64,000 bases of DNA from UBA7672 sp044224605 (GCA_044224605.1 JBGAKC010000004.1:1-64000), one strand, 5' to 3'. Counted from the stretch's first letter, positions 7,756 to 16,963 are shown. Notes: generated from the sequence alone by a model not told the origin. Program-made: numbers and translations.

Positions 7756-10044
7756 TTGTCAGCACCTTCCGGCGTCAACGCTCTCGCGTTGCTTGAGCAA
7801 CTTGGATCGCTCGGGCTAGCGGCCGTGTGCATTGATGATGACAGCTGCATCACGAGCGCCAACGAGCCGTTCCTGCACATCATGGGTGCGGCGCGTGATG
7901 GGGCGATCGGCAGCGGCCTGACCGAATTCCTCGAGTCGACGTCGCAGGAACACAAATCCTACGGCGACGGCGTCGTCTATCGTTTCGCGCATCCGCGCGG
8001 CGAGAAGTGGCTCAGACCGAAGCGCAGCCGCGCCGGCGAGATGGGCCTCGTCACGTTCGCGGACGTGACCGCCGAATGGTCGATGCTGAGCAAGCTGGTC
8101 GCTGCGATCGACGTGCGCGACCGGCTGATGCGCGACGCCGACATCGGCATGTTCCGCTACAACCCGGACGATGAGACCTTCCATTTCTCCGAAGCGCTGG
8201 TTCGTCGGGGCGGCCCGCTTCCGGCTTACAATCTCGCCGAGATCGTGAAGGACCTTCACCAGGACGATATCGAGAAGGACCGGCAGGTCCGCGAGCGACT
8301 GACGCTTCAGGGCGGCACGGCGACGCTGCACCTCCGCCGACGCAAGCCGGATGGCACGTGGCGCCACACGCTGGCGCAGTTCGTCTCGGGCCGGAAGCTG
8401 CCGTCGGGCAAGTATGAGATCTTCGGCCTGTCGCAGAACATCACCGAACTGATTGACGCGCGCGACCAGGCGGCCGTTATGAACGACCGTCTCGAGATCG
8501 CCATGTCGGCGGCGAACGCGGGCGTCTATGAGATCGACCTGCGTTCGTCCGAACGCTGGACGTCGCCGCAATACCAGAAACTTGCCGGACCGGAAGCGCT
8601 GGCGCGGCATTCCATGCGCCCGTTCGGCATGTATCATGACGACGACATTCCGGCGGTGCGTGAGAGCTGGGAGCGTTGCCTGCGTTCACCGGAAGTCGAG
8701 TCGATCGATGCACGCCTCTATCGGCCCGAAGGCAACGAGCCGTGGGTTCGCATCTTCATGCGCGTCCAGCGCAACGAGCATGGCGTGCCGGTGCGCGCTG
8801 TCGGCCTGATGCTGGACATCCAGGAAGAGAAGCAGGCCGAGCTCGCCCTGATCGAAGCCAAGAAGCAGGCGGAAGCCGCGACGATCGCGAAATCCAACTT
8901 CCTCGCCTCCATGAGTCACGAGATCCGGACGCCGCTCAACGGTGTGCTCGGCATGGCGCAATCGCTGGTCAATGACGGGCTGCTGACGGACCAGCGCGAG
9001 AAGGTCGATGTCATTCTCGAGTCGGGCAAGACGCTGACCGCGCTGCTCAACGACGTGCTGGACCTCTCCAAGATCGAGGCCGGCAAGATGGAGATCGCCT
9101 GCGTCGACGGCGAACTCGCCGTGACGTTCGACCGCCTGCGCCAGCTCTTCCTGTCCAAGGCGGTGGAGCGCGGCCTCAAGATTGATCTCGAGATCGAGGA
9201 CGGCCTGCCGGCGCTAATGCACTATGACCCGGTGCGCGTGCGCCAGTGCGTGGGCAACCTCTTGTCCAACGCGATCAAGTTCACCGAGCGCGGCGAAGTC
9301 CGGATGAAGGTCAGCTCCACGGAGCTGGAAGAAGGCAAGTGGCGCATCAGCGTCGCCGTAACAGACACCGGCATCGGCATGACCGAGGCGGTGCGCACGA
9401 AGCTGTTCTCGACCTTCACGCAGGCCGACGCCACCATCACGCGGCGCTTCGGCGGCACAGGCCTTGGCCTCGCCATCACGCGCCAGCTGGCGCAGTTGAT
9501 GGGCGGCGACGTGACCGTTGATAGTGAGCCCGGTGAGGGTTCGACCTTTACGCTGACCTTCATCGCCGAAGCTGTCAGCGAGACGACGCCGGTTTCGGTG
9601 CGGGAGCCTTCGGTTCCGGCGGTCAGCGAGGCCTCCGTCAAGCGTCTGCGCGGCATCAAGATCCTGTTGGTCGACGACAATGCGGTGAACCGCCAGGTCG
9701 TGAAGCTGTTCACTGCGCAGCTGTCGCCGAAATTCGTCGAGGCAGTGAACGGCCAGGAGGCGCTGGACCGCCTGCACGACGAGGAGTTCGACCTTGTCCT
9801 GCTCGACGTGCACATGCCGGTCATGGACGGCAAGGAAGCGATCCGGCGCATCCGCGGCAGCGCCGAGGCGTGGCGTGAGCTGCCGGTGATCGCGCTGACG
9901 GCCGACGCGATGAGCGGGGACCGTGAGAAATATCTCGCACTCGGCATGTCGGACTATGTCTCGAAGCCGCTGGACCAGCGCGAGCTGACGGCGAAAATCG
10001 CCGCCGTGATGGGCGAGCGCGAGCTTCTGGCGGCCGCAGCCTAG
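7756..10044 (+). CDS. Hybrid sensor histidine kinase with PAS domains and receiver
   Basis: 762 residues, starting at a TTG with AGGGGG upstream. The first ~370 residues form PAS-like sensory modules; no transmembrane segment is visible, so it is a cytoplasmic sensor. The HisKA motif SHEIRTPLNGVLGM has the phosphorylated histidine at about H388. An ATPase domain follows, with N-box LLSNAIKF, G1 DTGIGM and G2 GGTGLGLAI. A C-terminal receiver carries acidic DD640-641, phospho-acceptor D684 in LLDVHMPVMDG and K737 in VSKPL. No response regulator with an output domain is next to it, so signal transfer probably goes through a phosphotransfer protein encoded elsewhere. Confidence 0.93.
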   Translation: MSAPSGVNALALLEQLGSLGLAAVCIDDDSCITSANEPFLHIMGAARDGAIGSGLTEFLESTSQEHKSYGDGVVYRFAHPRGEKWLRPKRSRAGEMGLVTFADVTAEWSMLSKLVAAIDVRDRLMRDADIGMFRYNPDDETFHFSEALVRRGGPLPAYNLAEIVKDLHQDDIEKDRQVRERLTLQGGTATLHLRRRKPDGTWRHTLAQFVSGRKLPSGKYEIFGLSQNITELIDARDQAAVMNDRLEIAMSAANAGVYEIDLRSSERWTSPQYQKLAGPEALARHSMRPFGMYHDDDIPAVRESWERCLRSPEVESIDARLYRPEGNEPWVRIFMRVQRNEHGVPVRAVGLMLDIQEEKQAELALIEAKKQAEAATIAKSNFLASMSHEIRTPLNGVLGMAQSLVNDGLLTDQREKVDVILESGKTLTALLNDVLDLSKIEAGKMEIACVDGELAVTFDRLRQLFLSKAVERGLKIDLEIEDGLPALMHYDPVRVRQCVGNLLSNAIKFTERGEVRMKVSSTELEEGKWRISVAVTDTGIGMTEAVRTKLFSTFTQADATITRRFGGTGLGLAITRQLAQLMGGDVTVDSEPGEGSTFTLTFIAEAVSETTPVSVREPSVPAVSEASVKRLRGIKILLVDDNAVNRQVVKLFTAQLSPKFVEAVNGQEALDRLHDEEFDLVLLDVHMPVMDGKEAIRRIRGSAEAWRELPVIALTADAMSGDREKYLALGMSDYVSKPLDQRELTAKIAAVMGERELLAAAA

Positions 10045-10047
10045 GCC

Positions 10048-11112
10048 TTACGGCTTCAGCACCACGCGGCCGACGATCGTGCCTTCGCGCAGCTGGTTGA
10101 GCGTGCGATCGGCCTGGTCGAGCGGGCGCATTTCCACCGGGATCGGCGCAATCTTGCCGGCGCGGACGAGTTCCATCATCTCGCGCGTTTCGCCGAGCGG
10201 GCCCGTGTACGAGCCCACGATGGAGTAGGGGCGGCCCGGGAAGGTGGGGATCGGCGCCGCGAACTTGCCGCCGAACAGGCCGACCACGATGATCTCGCCG
10301 CCGCGGCGGATGGCGCCGTTGGCGAAGTTGAGCGAGGGCGTCGAGCCGACGAAGTCGACCGCCGCAGCAACGCCGCCGCCCGTGTCGAGTTTCAGCTGTT
10401 TCAGGCTCTCGGCATCCTTCGAATTGTAGACGGCGTGCGCGCCGGCGGCCTTGGCGGCTTCCAGCTTCTTCGGGTCGATGTCGCATCCGACGATCTTGTT
10501 GTTCGGGAACATGGCGCGCGCGAACTGCAGGCCCATCATGCCGACGCCGCCGAGGCCGACGATGGCGATCGCTTCGCCTTCATAGGCGGTGCGGACTTTC
10601 TTGAGCGCCGAGAACGCCGTGATGCCCGAGCACATGTACGTAGCTGCGAGGCCTTCGGGCACGCCGGTCGCGTCCAGCAGGTATTTCGGATGCGGCACGA
10701 GGACATATTCCGAGTAGCCGCCGGCGACCTGGATGCCGAGCTGGCGCGGTTTCGAGCAGATGTGTTCCTGGTCGCGCTTGCAGGTGGCGCACTCGCCGCA
10801 GCCGATCCACGGGAAGACGACGAAGCGCTGGCCGACCTTGCGGCTTTCGAGCGCGGCCTGTGCATCGGGACCCACAGCGTGGAGCGTGCCTTCGATCTCG
10901 TGGCCGAGCGTGTGAGGCAGCGTGCGGCCCTTGGACCAGTCGATCTTGTCGCCGTCGCCGATGTCGACGTGTCCGTCCTGCAGGTGGACGTCCGAATGGC
11001 AGACGCCGGAGTGGGAGATCTTCACCACCACTTCCGTGCCCTTTGGCGTGGGAATTTCGGAGATGACTTCCTCGAGCGGTTTGCCGTAGGCGACGATGGC
11101 TTGGCTCTTCAT
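10048..11112 (-). CDS. adh: Zinc-dependent alcohol dehydrogenase
   Basis: 354 residues from the ATG at 11112 (MKSQAIVAYGKP). This is a medium-chain zinc alcohol dehydrogenase of the AdhP/AdhA type. Catalytic-zinc ligands are in HSGVCHSDVHLQDGH and LGHEIEG. The structural zinc is held by the four cysteines of GCGECATCKRDQEHIC. The NAD-binding Rossmann motif is GLGGVGMMGLQFA. An aspartate after the second Rossmann strand (GCDIDPKKLE) favours NAD over NADP. The gene is convergent with the histidine kinase gene, the stops being only three bases apart. It probably interconverts short alcohols and aldehydes; the substrate cannot be fixed. Confidence 0.92.
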   Translation of the reverse strand: MKSQAIVAYGKPLEEVISEIPTPKGTEVVVKISHSGVCHSDVHLQDGHVDIGDGDKIDWSKGRTLPHTLGHEIEGTLHAVGPDAQAALESRKVGQRFVVFPWIGCGECATCKRDQEHICSKPRQLGIQVAGGYSEYVLVPHPKYLLDATGVPEGLAATYMCSGITAFSALKKVRTAYEGEAIAIVGLGGVGMMGLQFARAMFPNNKIVGCDIDPKKLEAAKAAGAHAVYNSKDAESLKQLKLDTGGGVAAAVDFVGSTPSLNFANGAIRRGGEIIVVGLFGGKFAAPIPTFPGRPYSIVGSYTGPLGETREMMELVRAGKIAPIPVEMRPLDQADRTLNQLREGTIVGRVVLKP

Positions 11113-11201
11113 GGGTACGCATCCTCCGTAGGTGTCGGATTGCGTTAGCACGCCTGCGGAAGATGGGAAGTCCCGTCGCCCGGGAAGATGGGCGCCAGAA
11201 G

Positions 11202-11489
11202 CTAGCGCGGCGGCAGCGGGCAGGGCGCTGGCGGCGGCTTGGCGGAGTTCGCCTTCGTCACCGGCGGCTCGCATGGCGGCGGCAGGGGCGGGCCGGATTC
11301 GTCGCGATTGGTTTTTGCTGAAATCAGCTCGACGGTGACGGACAGCGTCCTGTCCTCGGCGCTTGCTGCTGGAACCGGCGCATCGACGCCGGTGACGGGC
11401 TTCGTCCAATCGGCACGGCCGGATGCCGGCTGCGCCAGAACAGGCGCCGCGAGAGCCACTGAAGCGACAACAATGAAGGGCGGTTTCAT
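11202..11489 (-). CDS. Small secreted proline-rich protein, unknown
   Basis: A 95-residue frame with a clear Sec signal peptide (MKPPFIVVASVALAAPVLAQ). The mature region is low-complexity and proline-rich at its end, with two cysteines (one in PPPCEPP, one in PAPCPLPPR). No known domain is recognised. It lies three bases downstream of a second signal-peptide protein and shares its direction, which supports a real co-transcribed gene. The absence of homologues known to me limits confidence. Confidence 0.6.
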   Translation of the reverse strand: MKPPFIVVASVALAAPVLAQPASGRADWTKPVTGVDAPVPAASAEDRTLSVTVELISAKTNRDESGPPLPPPCEPPVTKANSAKPPPAPCPLPPR

Positions 11490-11492
11490 CGA

Positions 11493-11903
11493 CTAGTTCT
11501 GCGCGTTCGGATGCGTAGGCGCGAGAGGCAGGGGGCGCACAAGCGGCGCCGACCCGGGTTCCGGAACGTAGAATGGCGACCTGCCGCCCGGTGCGGGCGT
11601 CGCGCCGTAGCGTTCGAGCGTCTCCCGCTCGCGGTCGACGCAGGCCCTGAATGTTTCAAGCAGCTCGAGACTCCGGTTGCGCTGGTACTCCAGCAACTCC
11701 TTCTCGCACGGCTGGAGGCGATCATAGATCAGCGTTCCATCCTTCAGCGGCTCAATGCGAAGCAGCAGATCGTTCATGTAGGGCTGCGTGTAGTCGACGC
11801 CGACGCCATCATCGGGCGTGCGGGGCTGTTCCTGATTCTGTTGCGCCATCGCGGGCGCGACGGTCAGAGTAGCGAAAACAAGAGCGGCAAGCGCGTATCT
11901 CAT
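11493..11903 (-). CDS. Small secreted protein, unknown
   Basis: 136 residues with a strong signal peptide ending in APAMAQ. The mature protein has an acidic N-terminal part, then a charged probably helical region (about residues 50-100) with two cysteines (QPCEKELLE and RACVDRERE), and a proline-rich tail. The paired cysteines could form a helix-bracketing disulfide. No family is recognised. It is the middle member of three consecutive same-strand genes for small exported proteins. Confidence 0.65.
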   Translation of the reverse strand: MRYALAALVFATLTVAPAMAQQNQEQPRTPDDGVGVDYTQPYMNDLLLRIEPLKDGTLIYDRLQPCEKELLEYQRNRSLELLETFRACVDRERETLERYGATPAPGGRSPFYVPEPGSAPLVRPLPLAPTHPNAQN

Positions 11904-11987
11904 GATCCCAACCTCATGCGAACGCGTGAAGCTATCACAGTTCGCGCAGGATGGGACAGGGCGGGCGCGATGACGCGCCCGTGAGGG

Positions 11988-12281
11988 CTACTGCGCGATT
12001 ACCGCAGGTTCCGAGGCGGGCTCGACCTTGGCGACTTGTGCGGGCATCGGGCGCGGCGGCGGGCCGGCGCAGCGGCGTAGAAGGGCGATGCGATCTTCCG
12101 GCGTGCTCGCGGTTTCGATCAGTGCGTCGATCGGAACATCGGCGGCAGGTTGCTCAACCGCGACAGGCGCCGGAGCGGGTGCGGCATTGACGGGCGGCTT
12201 GGCGGTCTGGGCGAAAGTGGGCGAGGAGAGCAGCACGGCGAGCAGAAGCGCGGCGCCGGTGGCGAGAATGGCGTTCTTCAT
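11988..12281 (-). CDS. Small secreted Pro/Ala-rich protein, unknown
   Basis: 97 residues, of which about the first 24 are a signal peptide (LLSSPTFAQ). A Pro/Ala-rich linker follows, then a short helix DALIETASTPEDRIALLRRC that ends in a single cysteine. It is first in a run of three small exported proteins, 84 bases upstream of the next. The single conserved-looking helix with a terminal cysteine is the only structured feature; function is unknown. Confidence 0.6.
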   Translation of the reverse strand: MKNAILATGAALLLAVLLSSPTFAQTAKPPVNAAPAPAPVAVEQPAADVPIDALIETASTPEDRIALLRRCAGPPPRPMPAQVAKVEPASEPAVIAQ

Positions 12282-12389
12282 CTTTCAGATCCCCATCTGA
12301 TGATGAGGAAGCCTCGCGCCCGCTTGGGGCGGATTACAGGCCTGAAATGGGGAGAAGCTGGGGCGAAACATTAACTGCGGACGACTGCG

Positions 12390-13451
12390 TTAATGTTGGG
12401 GCATCGCCTTGTTCAGCAGGGTCCAGATCTTCTCGTTGAAGTCCTTGTCCGGTGTGGCTTGGCCTGTGCGGACGACGATCAGCTTGCGGCTGGGGACGAT
12501 GAACAGCTTGCGGTCCTGCGCCCCGAGGGCGGCGACAAGATCGGCGGGACCTGCCTGGATGAGCTGGCCTGCGCGTTTCGGAGAATTGGCGCCGACATTG
12601 ACGGTTTCGCTCGCGCCGTTGAGCCACCAGAGATGGCCGTAGGACGGGTTCGTCTTCGTGCGCACGAAGAGGGCGTCGAGCTGCTGTTTCGAGATCACGC
12701 GCGTGCCGTCAGCGGCGACGCCGCCGTCGAGCACGAGCTGGCCCATGCGGGCGATGTCGCGCGGCGTGGTGACGAGGCCGGTGGGATTGCCGACATCGGA
12801 GAATTGCGCGGGGCGCTTGCGCCATGCGGTGTCGTGCATGCCGGCGGGTTTGGCGAGCCAGGCCTGTGTGATCGCATCGAGCGATTGTTTCGAGGCGGCT
12901 TCGAGCACCGGCTTCATGATCGCGTAGGCGGGGGTGTTGTAGAAGAACTTGGTGTCAGGTGCAGCTTCGAAGGTGAGGTTTTCCTTCAGGCCGGAATTCA
13001 TCTCCATCAGGTTGCGGACGGTGATGGCGGCTTCCTGTTCCCGCGCCGCCTTCGACCAGCCGGCGCCAATGTAGGACGATACCGGCTTCGAGAGATCGAG
13101 CAGGCCCTTGTCGATCGCAACGCCCGCGAGGATGGCGACGAAGCTCTTCTGCTGCGAGGCGACGTCCTCGAGGATGGCGCCATCAGCGGCCGTGCCGTGA
13201 ACAAAGCCGGCAAAGGCGCCAACGTCGGCCGGAAGCGGCCAGAGTTTTTCAGCGATGATCTTGTTGTCTTCAATGATCACGAGGCCGGTTGATTTCTGGC
13301 TGGCGACGTAGCTGATCACATCGTCCAGCGCGGCCTGGTTCCAGCCAACGGAGGCGGGGTCGACAACCTTGGTCTGCGCCTCGCTGGCCGGGGCGGATGC
13401 GCACGCGGTGAGCATGAGGGCGGCCGCGAGGGCGGCGGCAGACTTCAGCAT
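12390..13451 (-). CDS. Serine hydrolase of beta-lactamase/penicillin-binding-protein fold, lipoprotein
   Basis: 353 residues from the ATG at 13451, chosen because it opens a lipoprotein signal peptide with lipobox LTAC. The catalytic SxxK is SQQK (in VASQQKSFVAI). A tyrosine motif candidate is YNTPAY and the C-terminal region has YGHLWWLNG, as in class C beta-lactamase-like hydrolases (the beta-lactamase/EstB group). Such enzymes act as esterases, D-aminopeptidases or penicillin-binding proteins; true beta-lactamase activity is not implied. It is anchored in the envelope. It is separated from the metallophosphoesterase gene by 55 bases on the same strand. Confidence 0.88.
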   Translation of the reverse strand: MLKSAAALAAALMLTACASAPASEAQTKVVDPASVGWNQAALDDVISYVASQKSTGLVIIEDNKIIAEKLWPLPADVGAFAGFVHGTAADGAILEDVASQQKSFVAILAGVAIDKGLLDLSKPVSSYIGAGWSKAAREQEAAITVRNLMEMNSGLKENLTFEAAPDTKFFYNTPAYAIMKPVLEAASKQSLDAITQAWLAKPAGMHDTAWRKRPAQFSDVGNPTGLVTTPRDIARMGQLVLDGGVAADGTRVISKQQLDALFVRTKTNPSYGHLWWLNGASETVNVGANSPKRAGQLIQAGPADLVAALGAQDRKLFIVPSRKLIVVRTGQATPDKDFNEKIWTLLNKAMPQH

Positions 13452-13506
13452 GGGCGTCTCTCCGGATGTCTTCCGCCACCGTGATACTGCACAGTATCGC
13501 CACGCG

Positions 13507-14541
13507 CTAGCGGGGCGGCGTTTCGGGCGGACAGTTGGGACCGCCATGATCGAGGCAGAGTTTCGCGCCGCCGGCGGGGATGGCGCCCGTCTTGTCGAAC
13601 ACGCCGTCGAGCCGGACGTTCACGATGGACGGGCCGTCCTTTCCCATGCGCAGCCACATGAAGTGATCGACGGCGCCGGCCGAGCCATCGAAGCCACGCT
13701 CGCCGCCGGTCGTGCCCAGCATGATGTAGTCGCGCTTCGCGCCATCGGGAGAGGGGCGCTCGCTGTAGCTGTAGCGATGCAGGTGGCCGTTGAGCACGGT
13801 GTAGGGCCGGCCTTTCAGCGCCGCTTCGATACGCGAGAGGCCGAGGCCGTCGGTGCGCTCGTAGACGGGCTTGTGAAAAAGCAGAATGGTCCAGCGAACT
13901 TCGGGATGATCGGCGATGACTTTCTCGAAATAGGCGGATTGTTCGTCGCCGATCTCGCCAGTGCGCGACTCCTTGAGCGAGCGATAGGGGAGCTTCTCGG
14001 CGGCGACCGGGTCTTTCTTGCGTGCCGCGAGGAATTCGGCGCGCTGTTCGTAGATCTGCTTCATCTTCGTGGGCGGATAGTCCTCGGTGTCGAGGGCGAG
14101 GAAGAGGACGTTGCCATAGATGAAATGGTAGAACCGGCGGCCATAGCGCTCTTCCCACACCTTGCGCTGGGTGAGGTTGGTCATGTCGTGGTTGCCGGCG
14201 ATGTGGAAGTAGGGCGCGTGGAGGCGGTCGACCATCGCGTCGAAGCTGGTCCACTGGCGCTGGAGCTCGGCTTCGTCTTCCGTGCCGCCGTCGATCATGT
14301 CGCCGATGGTGAGAACGAAGCTCGGGCGGAGGAGATTGAGTTCGGCGACGGCGACATCGAACACGCCGGGGCGGTAGCCGGACTCGAGATCGGCGACGAC
14401 GGCGAAGGAAAAATCCTCAGGCGCGTTGTCGAAGGTGGTCTTTGTCCAGGGCGTTGGGCCGCTGGCGATATCGGACTGGAAGACCGGGGTGGCGCAGGCG
14501 GCGAGGGCCGCGCAGAGGAGAGCGGCGGCCCAGCGTTTCAT
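13507..14541 (-). CDS. Calcineurin-like metallophosphoesterase, lipoprotein
   Basis: 344 residues from the ATG at 14541, which overlaps the hisI stop by one base (TGATG), so translation is probably coupled. The leader is a lipoprotein signal with lipobox LAAC. Family motifs are GDMIDGG, GNHD, LLFHKPVY and GHLHRY. The first motif, usually D-x-H, reads DLE (VVADLESG), so one metal ligand is replaced by glutamate. Glutamate can still bind metal, but this is unusual. The substrate is unknown. Its coupling to a histidine-biosynthesis gene is unexpected for a periplasmic enzyme. Confidence 0.9.
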   Translation of the reverse strand: MKRWAAALLCAALAACATPVFQSDIASGPTPWTKTTFDNAPEDFSFAVVADLESGYRPGVFDVAVAELNLLRPSFVLTIGDMIDGGTEDEAELQRQWTSFDAMVDRLHAPYFHIAGNHDMTNLTQRKVWEERYGRRFYHFIYGNVLFLALDTEDYPPTKMKQIYEQRAEFLAARKKDPVAAEKLPYRSLKESRTGEIGDEQSAYFEKVIADHPEVRWTILLFHKPVYERTDGLGLSRIEAALKGRPYTVLNGHLHRYSYSERPSPDGAKRDYIMLGTTGGERGFDGSAGAVDHFMWLRMGKDGPSIVNVRLDGVFDKTGAIPAGGAKLCLDHGGPNCPPETPPR

Positions 14542-14921
14542 CAGACTTCCTTGAGGCCGGTGTTCGAGGCGATGCGGTAGAAGCATGAGCGGCGGCCGGT
14601 GTGGCAGGCGGCGCCGGTCTGGCGGACTTTCAGGAGGATCGCGTCCTGGTCGCAGTCGATGCGAATTTCCTGCACGTGCTGTTCGTGGCCGGAGGTGTCG
14701 CCTTTGCGCCAGAGCGCCTTGCGCGAGCGGGACCAGTAGACGGCGCGGCCGGTGTCGATCGTGAGCTGCAGCGCCTCGGCGTTCATCCAGGCGAGCATCA
14801 GGACCTCGCCTGTATCCGCATCCTGCGTGATGGCGGCGATCAGGCCGTCGGTGTCGAACTTCGGGCGAAGCTCGATGGTTTCATCCTGCTCGGAACCGGA
14901 AAGGGGTGGGGCGAAGCTCAT
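14541..14921 (-). CDS. hisI: Phosphoribosyl-AMP cyclohydrolase
   Basis: 126 residues, the normal length for stand-alone HisI, which opens the adenine ring of PR-AMP in step three of histidine synthesis. Signature segments are VLMLAWMNAEAL, YWSRSRKALWRKGDTSGH and the metal-binding cysteines in DCDQDAILL and TGAACHTGRRSCFYR. There is no HisE fusion. No other his gene is in the window except a hisC-type aminotransferase 25 kb away that belongs to an aromatic operon. It is translationally coupled to a metallophosphoesterase. Confidence 0.96.
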   Translation of the reverse strand: MSFAPPLSGSEQDETIELRPKFDTDGLIAAITQDADTGEVLMLAWMNAEALQLTIDTGRAVYWSRSRKALWRKGDTSGHEQHVQEIRIDCDQDAILLKVRQTGAACHTGRRSCFYRIASNTGLKEV

Positions 14922-14967
14922 GCGGTCTCTTACGCCCTCGCGCCCGAACGGGACAAGGGCGGGAGGG

Positions 14968-15501
14968 TCAGAGCGGGTTGGAAACTGCTGGCGCCGCCTT
15001 GGGCCTCGGTTTCACGCGCCGGAACGTCACGATCCGCAGGAGGATCACGGCGGGGATGGCGGCGAGGCCGGCGAAGATCAGCGAGGCGCGGATATAGGAG
15101 CCGGACATTCCAATGGCGGTGTCAAAATCGTTGACCGGATACCAGCCGAGGAGGCCGAGCGAGACGCCGTTCTGCTGGAAGGCCCAGGTCGTGAAGGCGT
15201 AGATCGGGCCGCTGACGGCGCAGGCTGCGAGGATCGAGAGGATGGTGAAGATCGCGACGGCCGTGATGCCGAAACCGCCCTCGCGCAGGAACATGAGGGC
15301 GAAGAGGATGCCGAGCTCGAGCGGGGCGGCGGCGTGCCAGGTCCAGATCTGGTAGTCGAACTCCTTCATGCCCCAGAGCATGTAGGCGAAGTAGGCGGCG
15401 GGGTTGAAGACGCCGGCGGCGAGCCAGCCGAGCAGGACGAAGATGCGCGCCGGCTGGCGGAATTCGAGGCCGAGCGAGCCTTGCTGATAGTGTCCGACCA
15501 T
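14968..15501 (-). CDS. Multi-spanning membrane protein, unknown
   Basis: 177 residues with four probable transmembrane helices at roughly 18-40, 60-75, 78-105 and 138-158, an aromatic-rich loop (FDYQIWTWHAAAPLELG) and a basic cytoplasmic tail ending in prolines. No family is recognised. Its length and even spacing of hydrophobic segments support a real inner-membrane protein. It lies 46 bases upstream of hisI on the same strand and may be read with it. Confidence 0.75.
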   Translation of the reverse strand: MVGHYQQGSLGLEFRQPARIFVLLGWLAAGVFNPAAYFAYMLWGMKEFDYQIWTWHAAAPLELGILFALMFLREGGFGITAVAIFTILSILAACAVSGPIYAFTTWAFQQNGVSLGLLGWYPVNDFDTAIGMSGSYIRASLIFAGLAAIPAVILLRIVTFRRVKPRPKAAPAVSNPL

Positions 15502-15520
15502 CGTGTTTCCCCCGTTTTGC

Positions 15521-16084
15521 TCAGTTGTCTTCGGTGGATTCCGTGAAGAATGGCTCGAGCTCTGGAATACGACGCTGGTAGATCAGCTCCCATACGCTGT
15601 GCATCTCTGATGACCACGGCCTCAGCCGATCATGTTGGAGCCGCGCCATCAACTTCGTCATGGCGGGCGCTCTTGCGTGCATCGACTGACCTAGCGGCGA
15701 GTCACAGAGATCGAGCATTACCTTGAGTTCTTCGCTCGTGTAGATTTCCGCATTCGCTCTGGCTTCGTCTTCAATCAGGCTGGGCCGGAACGATTCGATC
15801 CGCCCCGCGGAGGCGTCCAAGGCGGTTTTGATCTCGGAGGTCGCTTTTTTTCCGAACGCTTCACAGCCGTCGAGATCGACTGCGGTTTCGCAGATATCGG
15901 AAAAGTCAGGAAGGCGGTTCATCGCTTCCTCGACAATGGCCTCCGCGTATGTGTTCCAATATTCGGGCGAGTTGCCGAGTTCAGCGAGGCGGCGAGCCAT
16001 GGCGGTCTTGTCCAGGGGAGTAGAAGGCGGCGTGGACGCGCAATCCACAAAGAACAGTGCGCAGGCGATCGCGATACGATGCAT
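15521..16084 (-). CDS. DUF2059-like exported protein
   Basis: 187 residues. The first 16 form a hydrophobic leader ending in VDC, so it may be a lipoprotein. A central stretch YTSEELKVMLDLCDSPLGQ matches the hallmark of DUF2059 proteins, where an E-L-x-x-x-x-x-F-x-x-S-P-x-G segment is typical; here the F position is Leu/Cys. The rest is helical. The role of DUF2059 is unknown. Codon use looks less GC-biased than the neighbours. It sits between folE and a membrane-protein gene, all on the minus strand. Confidence 0.72.
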   Translation of the reverse strand: MHRIAIACALFFVDCASTPPSTPLDKTAMARRLAELGNSPEYWNTYAEAIVEEAMNRLPDFSDICETAVDLDGCEAFGKKATSEIKTALDASAGRIESFRPSLIEDEARANAEIYTSEELKVMLDLCDSPLGQSMHARAPAMTKLMARLQHDRLRPWSSEMHSVWELIYQRRIPELEPFFTESTEDN

Positions 16085-16147
16085 GAAGTCCCCCCCATGG
16101 ATCGTGAAGGCTTAGGCTGCCGTTGTGCGACAGGCTAGCGCGTTCGC

Positions 16148-16762
16148 TTATTTCCCCGCCAGACGCAGGAAGCGTTCGCGAAGTTCCTTGTCGCTCTTGA
16201 ACACGCCCGAGAACTGGGTGGTGATCGTCGAGACGTTCGGATGGTGGACGCCGCGGGTGGTCATGCACTCGTGCTTGGCGTCGATCATGACGGCGACGCC
16301 CATCGGCTTCAGCGTATCCTGGATCGCGTTCATGATCTGCGAGGTCATGGTCTCCTGCGTCTGCAGGCGCTTGGCGTAGATCTCGACGACGCGGGCGAGC
16401 TTGGAGATGCCGACGACATTGTCGAGCGGCATGTAGGCGACGAACGCCTTGCCCAAAAACGGCGCCATGTGGTGTTCGCAATGCGATTCCACATCGATGT
16501 CGGTGAGCATGACGATGTCGTCGTAGCCCTTCACGTCTTCGAACGTCTTGCTGAGGTATTCGGAGGGGTCTTCACGATAGCCACGGAACCACTCCTCATA
16601 CGCTTCGACGACGCGTCCGGGCGTGTCGATCAGGCCCTCGCGCTTGGGATCATCGCCCGCCCACGCGATCAGCGTGCGGACGGCGTCCTCAGCTTCATCC
16701 CGCGAGGGGCGCTTGAAGGGCTCTGCTTCGGCCTTGGCCTTGCCTTTGATCACGGCGTCCAT
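16148..16762 (-). CDS. folE: GTP cyclohydrolase I
   Basis: 204 residues, catalysing GTP to 7,8-dihydroneopterin triphosphate, the first step of tetrahydrofolate synthesis. The zinc and active-site motif ESHCEHHMAPFLGKAFVAY is intact, followed by GISKLARVVEIYAKRLQTQE and the C-terminal KHECMTTRG. The N-terminal extension of about 20 charged residues is common. A 201-base gap separates it from the divergent cysS. Confidence 0.97.
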   Translation of the reverse strand: MDAVIKGKAKAEAEPFKRPSRDEAEDAVRTLIAWAGDDPKREGLIDTPGRVVEAYEEWFRGYREDPSEYLSKTFEDVKGYDDIVMLTDIDVESHCEHHMAPFLGKAFVAYMPLDNVVGISKLARVVEIYAKRLQTQETMTSQIMNAIQDTLKPMGVAVMIDAKHECMTTRGVHHPNVSTITTQFSGVFKSDKELRERFLRLAGK

Positions 16763-16963
16763 GGCCGGTCCTTCCGTTACTGGGGAGCTATTTCCTCAGG
16801 AAATCAGCGCCCGGGCATCACGACACCCTAGTTGTACGCACGTCCTGCCAACCAGATTGATCGGGTCCGGCGTGCGTGAGACATAGGCGCCTCTCACGAA
16901 AACGCCAGTCAGTGCAACGCAAAACCCTCATTCAATATTCCTAACGGAACGAAAAGACCGCCT

